Below are positions 11,816-22,536 of a stretch of DNA of 64,000 nucleotides, in pieces (position 1 is the first letter of the stretch; each line of letters starts with the position of its first letter). Below the pieces are notes generated by a model. That model saw only the letters and a program-made list of their open reading frames with translations. It ran no database searches and was not told the origin of the DNA. Origin of the DNA: Epiperipatus broadwayi (Eukaryota > Onychophora > Udeonychophora > Euonychophora > Peripatidae); NCBI GenBank assembly GCA_028023455.1, contig JAQFVV010012573.1, positions 1,856,815 to 1,920,814 of the forward strand, given 5' to 3'. Both the position numbers and the translations under genes were made by a program.

Positions 11816-12315
11816 TAGATCTAAAAAACCAACTCAAGCAAAGCATTTATCTAAAAGATAATTGTTAGAAAAAGATCTGAAACTTTTAGACATCTACATG
11901 TCTTTAAAGTCAGCTCTCCAACTGAAAAAATCATATGGGCCTGAACTTAATTCAGATACTCCATATATTAGTAAGCTTAGCTCTTTAATTTAGCTAAAGC
12001 CACAACAGCAAAATAATAATAGTAATAATAACAAGTCAGATGTCACATGACTTATATATAGCTTGCACTTACAAATATGTAAAATTAAGAGCATGCTAAT
12101 AACTCTAAACAAGCTTTTTTTTTTTATTTATGATAAATGCTACTAAGAGCTAAGCCTACTAATATATGGAGTATCTGAATTAAGTTCAGGCCCATATGAT
12201 TTTTTCAGTTGGAGAGCTGACTTTAAAGACATGTAGATGTCTAAAAGTTTCAGATCTTCTTCTAACAATTATCTTTTAGATAAATGCTTTGCTTGAGTTG
12301 GTTTTTTAGATTTAA

Positions 12316-12373
12316 TGTCCCAACTCCTCACTGAAGAGACCCATAGGTCGAAACCGGTCTGGGGATGGGGACA
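12316..12373 (+). ncRNA. Type I hammerhead ribozyme (HHE-1, plus strand copy)
   Basis: Distal stem I UGUCCC (12316-12321) pairs with GGGACA (12368-12373); proximal UCCUCA (12325-12330) pairs with UGGGGA (12360-12365, one G-U). Core CUGAAGA is 12331-12337, stem II GACC/GGUC with loop CAUA is 12338-12349, GAAA is 12350-12353, and stem III is the palindrome ACCGGU (12353-12358). Cleavage is expected after C12359. Because stem III has no loop, a single copy would be unstable and two molecules could pair through ACCGGU as a dimeric hammerhead, an arrangement known for short-stem-III natural hammerheads. Confidence 0.8.
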
Positions 12374-12453
12374 ATCCAAGATAAAAATGATTTGAATGCC
12401 TTCTCTTGTAGTAGCATTTATCATAAATAAAAAAAAAAGTTTATCCATATTTA

Positions 12454-12570
12454 GTAAAATGCATGATCATTTTTTAAATCCATATCTTCATTTTCTAACA
12501 TCACAAAGTTCAATAACATTGTATTTAATATTCGACAGTTCTTCCAATTAATGCAACTTTTTTCCAATTG
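12454..12570 (-). pseudogene. 5' part of the split RTE-like LINE
   Basis: Minus-strand translation gives INWKNCRILNTMLLNF and then VMLENEDMDL. This resembles the start of an RTE-type APE endonuclease (a WNVR/CRTLN-like block followed by an EM-x-DI helix). It is contiguous with the 9345-11579 remnant once the HHE-1 insertion is taken out, and the 14-base duplication marks the joint. Short and decayed, so the assignment leans on context. Confidence 0.45.
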
Positions 12571-12581
12571 AAAGTGATTTG

Positions 12582-13147
12582 CAGTATATGTGTTCAAGTG
12601 TATCAGTGTTATAAGAGAGAGTGGAAAGTGATGGGCTGTGTGAAAGTCTGTACTCATATACCCTATATATTACATATATAGACACAGGTATATAATAAAC
12701 CTGTGTTTTAGTTATTACATAGTAGATATGTCGGCCCATCCCTATATGTATTAAATGGATTATATCCTGTACATGAGGGGTCAGATTAATCTTAGCTCAA
12801 AATGGGTAAGACAAGAATATCAGCCTCATGGTGGCCATTGAGCATTCCATCATCAGATTTTCAATTGGATGAACAGTTGAAGAGTTGGAGTGTGGAGTAA
12901 ATTGAAGCCTGTCCATTAAATTAAAGTATAAAGATTGGCTACTTTAATATACATCTGAGCACTTATAGCATATATGTATAGAGATGGTAATCTGGACTAA
13001 CTGATGATTATTGGTTTAGCATGAAATATGTATATTGGTGATTATTTATCTTTTTGACATATATGTGTTCAAGTATATCAGTGTTATAAGATACAGTGAA
13101 AAGTGGTGGGTTATGTGAAAGTCTGTGCTCATATACCCTATATATTA
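12582..13147 (+). mobile_element. Family X element with terminal direct repeats
   Basis: Opposite orientation to the 4.0-kb copy. The ends, 12582-12668 and 13060-13147, are direct repeats of each other (ATATGTGTTCAAGT, AGTGTTATAAGA, GTGAAAGTCTGT, CTCATATACCCTATATATTA), giving a unit of about 478 bases present as a 1.2-mer. Between them lie ATCATCAGATTTTCAATTGG and ATGAAATATGTATATTGGTG, shared with the other copies. The tRNA-like part falls in the repeated end. Whether the tandem form reflects copying of a multimeric or circular RNA is not shown by sequence. Confidence 0.6.
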
Positions 13148-13779
13148 AAGATCTAAATAAAAGTTTGTCATCAAAAGAAAGCTTGGGTCTGCAAGAAGAA
13201 AATTCGTAATGCCATCTATCTCCAGCCACTAATCACTATCTTGGCTGTGACCTTACAGTCTCCTGGAAAAAATCCATGAAAACTCTAAATCTTTGCCATA
13301 AAAGATAAATCCTTTATTATGGATTCTAAGTACCATGTGGAATCAATCAAAAATATAAAATAGAAAGAAATAACATATGAGTAAGCTTTAATGTAGAAAG
13401 TTTATTGGCAATCTTATCATGTCACTGACTGACATCATCTTAAGAAGAAGGTTAAATAAAGATAATATAATATCTTGTAAACCAAAACAATTCTTTCTTT
13501 CATTATATTTAATAAGTTTTAAATTGTCTATTTGTTAAATAAATATTGTTATATTTTTTGTTAAACTTAATGGAGTCTGTAATTTATTTGATTTATTCAT
13601 TTTATGAAATAAAATAAAATTGATTTTACAAACATATACCTATATATTATATTTATTTGATAACCTAATAATTTAATTCTTTATTAAGATTACATTGAAA
13701 ATCGTTGTTGATTTAATATATTAATAAAAAACCCTGAAGAGAGTCGATTGTAAAACCTCCCTGAGTTTGAACTCTGTTA

Positions 13780-14535
13780 CAAAAAAACTTTGTACTTATA
13801 AAACAACAGCTCTTATGACATCATATTTTAAATAAAAAATAAAACAAGCAATTAAATCTAACAAGAATAAAAAAGCTCCAGAAAATGATGGACTTATAGA
13901 TATTTGTAAAAAAGTAGATAAAAAAAAAAGAAAAGTTATTACAAAGCTATGTATTAATGGTATATTTAATAAAAAAATATATCAAATTATTGGAAGACTT
14001 TTAGTCTGTTATCATTTCTATTTAAAATATTACCAAAATATGTTACAACTTGTCTTCCCAAAACTTTTGGATTTAACCAATCAAAAAAAAAGCTGCAGAC
14101 AAAGGCAATTGTATCACAATAGATTACATACAAATATTAAAAAATTACAGAATAGAACAATTAGTATGAATTATAATTAAGTTGATAAATTGGCATTTGA
14201 TTATATTAAGCATTTGGTAGTAATTAAAGCTTTGTAGTATCAAGACATAGACCCAGAAATTATTAGTTTGTAAATAATGCTTTAGAATTTTAAATATCTT
14301 TAAAGAGTTATTGCATGGAAACAAACATTCTTAGAGAATAAAATAATGTCAGTGCTTTTTAAAAAATGAGCAAATAAAAATTGAGTGTAATAATCTATTT
14401 AAAAAAATGAATATCTGTAAATTTCTTGGTCAAATTAGAAATACAATTGTGAATCTAATGAAAAAAATTATTAATAGAATTAAACTTGGTTGGGGTGATT
14501 TTTTTTTAAATATAGAAATAACTCAATATTAAAGT
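13780..14535 (+). pseudogene. RTE-like LINE fragment (RT domain)
   Basis: Blocks in order: KQAIKSNKNKKAPENDGLID near 13840 (the usual start of LINE RT, K-x-x-KAPG-x-DG); LAFDYIKH near 14190 (motif A region, where DYxKAF is normal); and FLGQIRN with IINRIKLGWGDF near 14420-14500 (post-RT YLGQ and RI-x-GW blocks). Several stops and frameshifts break it, and the catalytic FADD is not recognisable. It abuts a PLE at about 14540 in the same orientation. Confidence 0.6.
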
Positions 14536-14539
14536 AAAA

Positions 14540-16474
14540 GATGTCTATTGAGTTTTAAAACAGATTTTATAAAAGCATTTACTTTAATTTATTATAAATC
14601 TAAGATTGGGATATTTAATAAAAAAATACAGGTAATGGGTGGTAATTGGAATGTTTATAATTTGGAACTAATTTCAGCTGTTCAAAATTCATTTGAAATG
14701 ATTCCTGGTAATGATCATTTTGCTGATGATATTATTAATAAAATTAATTGTAATAAATTTAATTCAATGCCTTATGATAAATCATGGAAAATGACTATTT
14801 CGGAATTTAAACAGAGATTGAAGTGATAATATTATTTGTTTGAAAGAAGATAAAGGATTGTGAATGTGTTTAATGATGAAATGTCAATATATTAATAAAG
14901 TTCAAGTGCAAATGGAGAAACTTGGTTTCTTTTTGATTGAAGAATATAATATGAACAGGCAAAGAATAAAATTTATTAACAATATTTTAAAAAGTGCTAA
15001 AAATAAAGCTTTAAGGAATACTGTATATTATATGATATATCCTTCTTGTGCTGTATATCCTCGTATTTTTGCAAATATAAAATTACATAAAGAAGGTAAT
15101 GCTTTACAAGTTATGATAAATATTGGTGGTTCATTCATGTATCAGACTTCTAAATAAATAGATAAGCTTTTACAAGACTTTTTAGGATTTGGGGATAATA
15201 CTATTGCTTCATCTTTTGATTTTGTAAATAGTATTAAAACTTTAGTGATTGATGAGAATGATGTTATTGCTTCATTGGATGTAACAGAAATGTATGGTTC
15301 TATTGACAGAATGAATTCCATAAAAATAATTGAACATACATTAAAAAGTAAAGGTATTTGTAAATATATGATAAAGTTTATTGTTGATTCTTTAAAAATT
15401 TTTAACGATAACATTATTACATCTTTTGAAGATCAATATTATAAAATGTCTAAAGGTTGCCCTATGGGTCTGCCTGTAGTTGCACAAGTTTGCAATTTTG
15501 TGTTATCTACATATGAGAATGGTATTTTAAATATGTGCACTTTTGGAGATATTAAAATTTACAAAAGAAATGTGGATGGTGTTTTTGTTTGTGGAAATAC
15601 TATAAATTTGCTTGTAGAAGAATTAAATAAGTTGAATGGTTTGAAATGGACTATTGAAAAGGAACAGGACAAAAATATTAAAATATTTGGATTTAATTAT
15701 TACAAGAGATAACAGCATATTAAATTATAAATTAATAATCAAGCCACTTCATAAAAGGGGATATATAAATTGTAAACCAAAATTACCAATTATGCATAAG
15801 ATGGCAAGTTTTAGATCTTTTTTGTTTCATAATGAAAAATTATGTCATTACCAAAGTGATAAACTGAAAAATATTGAGATATTTGCCAAGGAATTGCTTG
15901 ATGATGGTTATAAAATGTAACAAATAAGCAATACTTTATGTCAATTTTAAAAAAGTTATAATTGTTTTAAAGAAATGAAGATTAATAGTAAACAATGTAT
16001 ATCTATTCCATTTATTTCAAATCCACAAGTGAAATTATTTAAGGACATATATAAGAAGGTGTTTAATGTTTCATTCTATGTTCCAAAAATATTAATAAAT
16101 TAGTCAATAATTCTAAGGATGTCATACTTGTCAAACAGAAAAGTAATATCATATATCAAATTTTTTGTGACTGTATGCTATCATATATAGGTTAATCTAG
16201 ATACAGTATTGAGAAGAGATTGAGGGAGCATGAATTGTTACATAAGCATGTAAAAAGTAAAAATAATGATGATTTAATGTCTCCAGTTTTCTTTGATAAT
16301 AAAAAAACATGTAAAGATAAATTTAAATTTGATTTTGAAAATGTGAAAACTCTTCATGAAGAGAGAAACCATAATAAAAGAAAAATTAAGAAGGCAATTT
16401 TTATAAATAGGAATAAAATGCATTTAATAAATAAACAAGCTGCTAACATTAAAATACAGATTTGTGGGATTTGA
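14540..16474 (+). pseudogene. Decayed Penelope-like element, RT plus GIY-YIG (family PLE-B)
   Basis: Readable in successive frames: 14548-14826 N-terminal; 14864-15157 with YPRIFANIKLHKEGN and IGGSFMYQTSK (the PKIHK/PIVS region of PLEs); and 15245-15712 with RT motif A LDVTEMYGSI, motif B MSKGCPMGLPVVAQ and motif C as KRNVDGVFV. The YVDD is NVDG, so one catalytic aspartate is replaced. After a gap, 16140-16474 gives IYQIFCDC, a YIG followed by a stop, IEKRLREHE, and a long basic tail: the GIY-YIG domain. At least five frame breaks make it inactive. The 3' terminus (16479-16665) follows directly and is shared with 2950-3116. Confidence 0.85.
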
Positions 16475-16478
16475 ATTG

Positions 16479-16670
16479 ATGACATTTGCTTCCGCTTTGT
16501 TTTTTGTTTTTTTAATTTAATGGCAGTTGAGGCAGGTTTAAGAAATTAACTGAAAGTACTTCTGCAGATTTAAGGATTGTTTATAATAATTTATTACTGT
16601 TAAATTTATTATTTTTATTATAATTACAATTTTGTTTTAGTTAATGGAATATATATATATACATATATAT
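16479..16670 (+). repeat. PLE-B 3' terminal sequence
   Basis: Non-coding 3' end immediately after the GIY-YIG coding remnant. It matches 2950-3116 base for base in long blocks (TTTGCTTCCGCTTTGTTTT, AGAAATTAAC, AAGTACTTCTGC) and ends in a short alternating (TA)n. It contains a hammerhead-like fold annotated separately. Its presence alone at 2950 shows it is the element's true 3' end. Confidence 0.7.
16523..16565 (+). ncRNA. Hammerhead-like fold in PLE-B 3' end
   Basis: Stem I GCAG (16523-16526) with CUGC (16562-16565); core UUGAGGCA (16527-16534, one base longer than canonical); stem II GGUU (16535-16538) with AACU (16548-16551); GAAA (16552-16555); palindromic stem III AGUACU (16555-16560); U (16561) at the cleavage site. 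C3 is U. The same layout with different stem sequences is seen at 375-417, which supports a conserved structure. Confidence 0.5.
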
Positions 16671-19600
16671 GGATGTCTTTTAAGAGTAATAAAAAAAAGA
16701 TTAAAAATAAAAAACAAAAATAAAATACAACCAATATCATTGATCTCATTACAATAATTAAGGAGACTGAAATAAAATTTGGATAAATAAATGTATCTCT
16801 TAGACTTGTGGAGTCATCTATAATATTACCAAATATTGTAAAAAATTTGGAGAGAGAGATTATTTGTCAGATAAGTGGATCAGATAAGGACATTTTCTGG
16901 AATATTCTTAAAAAGCTATAACCTTAGAAACTGATGTAAATTTGAAGAGATCTTCATCCTACATTGGTTTAATAACAATTATAGATAATATATATTTATA
17001 AGGTAACATTTAACTGTACAGATAGTTGAAATGTTGCTAAAAATTGTTGATAAAGTGATGTGATTGCTTCAAATTGTAGGTAATGTGTTTGGATTGTTGA
17101 AATATTAATTGAATTTTCATTTTAATTTATTATATTCAACTTTGTAGAACTTGAAAAAATTGTTTAAGATAATGAATAAATAAATTAAATATTGGATAAT
17201 GCTAAATGAAATACAAACCAATGATAGAATGTTTCAACACTGTCACCTGTATTTGACAACACAAAGTCTGAATATAATAAGATGTACTTTCAAACTCAAT
17301 AAAAATCACCAAGTTTTTATATAATCATGGATAATAAAGTAGTATTAAATATAAGAAATCACACTATTAATAAAAAATTTAATTTTGATTTAGTTGAATA
17401 TTGTTGGTACTTTGATTAAAGGTGTGACTTGAATTAAAAATAAACCTTAATTTTTTTTAGTCATTAATAAAAGCAGTTCTCTATAATAATGCCATCTATA
17501 ATAAAGTTTAGTTATTATAGTAATGCAGTATTTTCTGACTTTTGCTTTTATCAATGAGGCTTGAGTTTCAAAATTGGAAGTAATGCAGTTATGTATAGAA
17601 AGCACTTTTAACTTCATTTTACTATTCAGCCTGAAATTCAAAACACCCGAAAGTTTTGAACCCATGATAACCACCCTGAATTGTTATATAGATCAGTAAT
17701 TATATATTTTAGTACCCTAAATTTCTTATTAACTGTGAGTACTTTTTTTTCTGGTTGAGAAGAACAAATACTTTAGTTCTTTCCCATACACAATGTATGA
17801 AATAACAAAAGCAAATCTCTACTCTAACGCCATCTATTGTTAACAGTTGCTAAAATTCTTGAGCAATGCACTCAATATTAAGACAGGTTGGATCAGTTAT
17901 CAATAAATGAAAGTAGAAAAAAATAATACTTTCAGTTTACTAATTTAAATAAAACTTATATGCTGCCTTCACTTGATTTTTTTTTAGCAACAAATCAATC
18001 AATAAATAAGCAAATAATTAATGATTTACTTATATATCCTTACAATCATATAAAAGAAAGCAGCCTTAAATAGCTCTTTTTAAAGCTCAGATCTATCCAA
18101 CATCTCTTCACTATTAAAGAAAAGGCATTATTTACTAGGTTAGGCAATTTTCAATTGGGACCGTTTTAATATTCTTTTGTATCTTCTAGATAAGAATACC
18201 TAAACATATATCTTTTTAACAACTAACAGCTGAAGATGGAAACTAGATTATCTATAGATCAAATAACTTGCTTAAAAATCTTAATTTTTACCCCAAATCA
18301 CGAAAATATCAAATTGATACTCTAGCTCCACACGTAAATAATATTGGTTTTTAAAAAATAAGTTTAAAAAATAACACTTTTTGTCAATATTCCTTTGCAA
18401 AATAAATATCTTCCAATTACTTGTAAAGAGAAACATTTTTTTAAAAAAAGCATGCTAAATGTCACTAGTGATAGATAAGCAGTTTTCCATTTTTGTTTTA
18501 TCCTCCAGCTTTCAATAATTATATATTTGATTACCAATAATATTAAACAGCTAGCTGCGTGGTTTTACGGGGGGAGGGGGAAATATAATTCTATTTGATT
18601 GATACCCGATCAAATTTGAGCTCACGCTGTAATGACGGACAGGTTGGCATTACAACCCGAAGCCTTAAACAAAAAGTACTAAATAATAAGCATTTATCAT
18701 TAAATTTAGTAAAAAAGAATATTGTTTGATTATATTTTTTATAATCTTAAAAATATATTAATACGGCAAGTTCTATTTTTTTCAAAGAGAGAATTAATAA
18801 ACAGATATATTTAACATATACAAAAAAATTTTTAAGTATATATTTTGATGTATATTTAAAATGTTAATATACATTCATTAAAAATAGTTTTAATTTGCTT
18901 TTACAATAAGAAAAAGGACTTTAATGAAATGAAAGGAATTTGATTTTAATATAAACTATTCTGCATATAATAAAATAATAAAAAATGTTTTTAAGACGTA
19001 TCTTTTTTATTAACAAGAATGTATTTATACGGATGGTTTAAATGTGAGGAACTGGATTTTTTTCCACATGAATAAGGAAAAAAAAATATTATACCAACGA
19101 ACTTATCTTTTTATCAAGGAAATAAAAATGATTATAAATTGACATTAGGCTCGCTACATGAGGTGAAGTCAGTCAATGAAGAAACAAACCATTGATAGGC
19201 GCAATCATAAATGTTGGCAGGAGTTTAAAAAATTGTTTAAACAAGTTCGATTTCTATAAATAAAAACACAATAAAACGATCATGTTTTTTATATATAAAC
19301 TTCTCTCTCTACATATTTAAAGTAATATAAACGAAAAGAAACAATGAAGAATTGGAATTCACTTTTAATTCAAATTACGCTGGATTTAAATTTAAAAAAA
19401 ACAATTTCCTTTATCTGGATTTTTTTTTAAAGAAATTAATTTGAAGCAGGTCAACCCACTGTTTAAAACATAGCTTTATTTTTATTTTGGATTTATTTTT
19501 ATTATTTTCTTTAAAATTTTAAATGATTTTTAAAAAGCAAAATATCTAACAAATGAATTCTAAAACAGAAATATTTTGGATAAAATCTCCACCATTGATA

Positions 19601-22135
19601 TACGTTTTCCACGTACCTTTCCATTGAAACTTGCAACATGACTTTTATATAATTTAAAAAACTCGAGCACTTTCTGTGACATTTGAGATTCTTTTAAAGC
19701 CTTTCTGTTTCATTACAAAAAATTTGAATATAAATATTACCAAAAATAAATAAAATATTTTTTTCCTATATAAATTTTCTTTTCGACTTTTGTCCAGAAA
19801 ATACAACTGTTATTTGATAATAAATTTCCTTTTGGTTACTAAAACTAGCCAAGAAAGATGTGTAGCTTTTATCTAAACTGTGAACAATTTTAATTGTGCA
19901 AATGATCTGTTATTACAGGTATAATAATTCAATTTAGCTACATCATTATTTATATTCTTATTACTGGCATTATTATGCATATATGAGAGAAAATCTAAAA
20001 AGTGAAAATAAAACATTAACTAAATTGCAATTGTAAATAATAATATATTGTAAAAATGTCTGATAACTGTATAACTGTAAATACAACTTACTACAGTGAG
20101 ACTTATCTAAGCTATATTTGTTTTTAACAGGAAGATTGTTTTTGTAACACTGCACAGTGTAATGATAGTTTTGGGCAAATATAACAATTCCATTAAAAGG
20201 TACAAATGGATAGATAAATAAAAAGAAAGTTTTAATTACAAGATAATAGAATATCTTTTACCATTTACATGTAGGCCATAAAAACTGCAGATGTTATATG
20301 GCATTCTTACTCAGCACATTTCATGAAACTGAATCATTTAATCTGTTAATATTTAGTAAAATGTTTATGATTACAGAATATTAAGGAGTGATGTATCTAA
20401 TACCTTAAAATCCTATGCTATTTTTTTACTGTTCAATTTTTAATTAAAAGGAAACACTATTAGTCAAAGAATAATATTATTTGGGAAACAAACTGTGGGA
20501 CTATAATGTCTTAAAATGTTTATCTATGTAGATTTTTTACTTTAATTAATAATTAAAATTTTAAATTATTGTTGTTATATAAATGTTTCAGTTAAATTAA
20601 TACTAAACATTCACTTATATTGTATAAATGCTACTATCATTATATATGTACATGTATGTCAATATAATTTTTATGTTTGTTTGTGTATGTGTCTTTTTGT
20701 TATTAATATTAAAGCATCAATATATTGGGTATATCTCACTTGGCATTATCTGATTATTAATAACTCAATCGATACTGCTAAAAATTCTGGTAACAGATAA
20801 TAGATTACAGATGACCCACTACATGATATATCTGTTGATTATTTCATCCAATACAAATTTTAATGGGACTTTTGCTGTTTCAGTATGTTTATTAAAGAAG
20901 TCAAAACTGTTTAGAATATCAATATAAGATAAAAAAAGACTTTTATGGACTACAGATATAAATGACATATTATCCAGGTTTATTTGTGTATAATTTACAG
21001 AACTATAGTATGGATATTTTAGCTGAAACAATTGACATTATTTGATTAATGACTGATATTAGAAAAAAAACTGTTGTATAAATATTGTAAGCACTGATCT
21101 ACAACAATATTAAAGATTTAATCAATAAAAAAAACAATGAAGATGGATTAATAGTAGATAAAAAGAACAGTATAAAAGTTAACACCTTTTGGGATTAGTG
21201 GATTTAAATTTTTTTCTAAATGGAAGGTAGTTTATATGTATCATCATGTTTTTTGACACAATCTGATACGGCTTCTTTGATTTTTTTTTGGTGGTAAAAG
21301 TCTCATCTTAGTAGGAACCTTTACATATGAAAAAATCTTTATTATGCCCATTATCCCTGGTATGGGACGAGAGTGTCAGTGATCATGAATGCTGCTTTTC
21401 TGCCAATAGTATGCTCATTTCTCTTAACATTACAGCTATGATGACTCATACTTACATAAGACATTCCACAAACTTCATGTGGTTTTAGAAACTCCATGGG
21501 TTTCAAAAAAAAATCAAGTCCTTATGCCTGTACAGAATGTTACAAATTTTTGGTTAATGATGTATGATGATTTTGTGTTACAGTGCTTAAGCTTATGTCC
21601 AATACTATCTAAGGAATACAGATTATATTATATATATATATTTATATATATGATTTATTGTGTAAGGAAACTACTCTTCATATACTCGTGATATTAAATA
21701 GACATGCATTCTCCTGCCAATAAATGTTTTAAAAATATAAGTGGACTGTCTATAATTAAGGTGCCTGTCCATTTTATAGCACATGTGAAGATTAATTTCC
21801 TTCCACAATATTTTATATATGTACAAATCACTATATTATTGATTATTACAGTATTACTGGTAATTTAAAATGTGAAACTTTCATTTCCTCATGATAATCT
21901 GAATTTGTGTAATTAATATGCTGATTTATATATCAGGCTCTCAATAAGATTGAGCTATAACTTCAGGCACAGTCAATAGATGTTGATTTATTTAAAGAAT
22001 AAGCTCTAAGAATAGGTAGGCAACCAGCTTTTAAAACATTTATTGATGAGAGAATGCATATCTATTTAATAGCATATGTGTAAAGAGTGGTTTTCTACCT
22101 CAATATATAAATATATAAATTGGCTTATTATCAAT
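16671..22135. other. AT-rich stretch without recognisable genes
   Basis: Short open frames (for example 17447-17674, 19973-20155 and 20819-21031, all minus) lack recognisable motifs. A slightly GC-richer patch at 18545-18660 and a higher-complexity patch at 21230-21480 stand out in composition but match nothing I can name. A segment at 17540-17600 resembles 6866-6925. I support no gene here. Confidence 0.5.
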
Positions 22136-22154
22136 TATATATATATATATATAT
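22136..22154. repeat. (TA)n microsatellite
   Basis: Uninterrupted alternating TA run, part of a cluster of TA tracts around the PLE at 22-25 kb. Confidence 0.9.
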
Positions 22155-22206
22155 TTGGAAATAATAAGTGAAATAGTGCTTAAAGCTAAATAGGATAATG
22201 ATGTAA

Positions 22207-22308
22207 TTAGATACCAACCAGTAACCACCTAAACAGCAGTGAGAGATATTAATTACAATTTTTACTGTGAATGTTTAATGTTTAGGCGGGTTACTGGTTG
22301 GTATCTAA
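22207..22308. mobile_element. 102-bp MITE-like element with 28-bp terminal inverted repeats
   Basis: Left end TTAGATACCAACCAGTAACC (then ACCTAAAC) at 22207-22234 is matched by its reverse complement at 22280-22308, with only a small difference (CACC against CGCC plus one extra base). The interior is 45 bases. The outermost TTA on both sides could be a duplicated target or part of the repeat. Too short to code; a foldback or MITE. No second copy seen in the window. Confidence 0.65.
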
Positions 22309-22315
22309 TATATAT

Positions 22316-22437
22316 ATATATTATGAAAAGAATGAGTTAAAAAGAAGAATAAAGGAGACTTTGATGATAAAACTCCTTGATTCTGAGGCTATCAATAGGG
22401 AAAGTGGAATTTGTAGTGAATTATGGGAAGGTTTGTT

Positions 22438-22440
<3 letters not shown>
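22316..22440 (+). pseudogene. PLE fragment, GIY-YIG C-terminus (family PLE-C)
   Basis: Translation gives YEKNELKRRIKETLMIKLLD then SEAINRESG, aligning with residues 342-366 of the 23886-25046 protein (FERNEIKRRIKESLLLKIYD, SEAIN). A short, diverged C-terminal fragment in plus orientation, cut by the adjoining MITE and (TA)n tract. The open frame 22298-22558 is mostly this fragment plus translated TA repeats. Confidence 0.6.

Positions 22441-22501
<61 letters not shown>
22441..22501. repeat. (TA)n microsatellite, about 60 bp
   Basis: Long uninterrupted TA tract between the PLE fragment and the left arm of the PLE-C inverted dimer. PLE-C 3' ends elsewhere in this cluster also run into TA or TG tracts (25185-25222, 25389-25408), so it may be tied to insertion. 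Confidence 0.95.
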
Positions 22502-22504
<3 letters not shown>

Positions 22505-22536
22505 TACAAGCATAAAGCTAAACTAGTCAATATAAA

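Larger units (their letters stand above)
11580..12453. mobile_element. Hammerhead element HHE-1, 846-bp insertion with 14-bp target duplication
   Basis: The 14-base duplication TTTATCCATATTTA occurs at 11580-11593 and 12440-12453 and flanks the insertion, which interrupts the RTE-like remnant. Inside, on the minus strand, one full unit of about 426 bases plus a repeated end is present: direct repeats at 11595-11721 and 12021-12145 share GTCACATGACTTATATATAG. The remaining 12146-12430 is an inverted partial copy of 11701-11983. Both inverted arms carry a complete hammerhead ribozyme. There is no ORF. A tandem 1.3-mer with hammerheads and target duplications is what known metazoan retrozymes look like. 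These are non-autonomous elements copied from small circular RNAs, probably by PLE enzymes; that last step is inference here. Confidence 0.8.

Noticed and set aside
18545-18670. GGCTTCGGGTTGTAA on the minus strand resembles a short 16S rRNA signature
   Set aside because: Only about 15 bases match; flanking sequence does not continue as rRNA, so chance is more likely than an rDNA insert.
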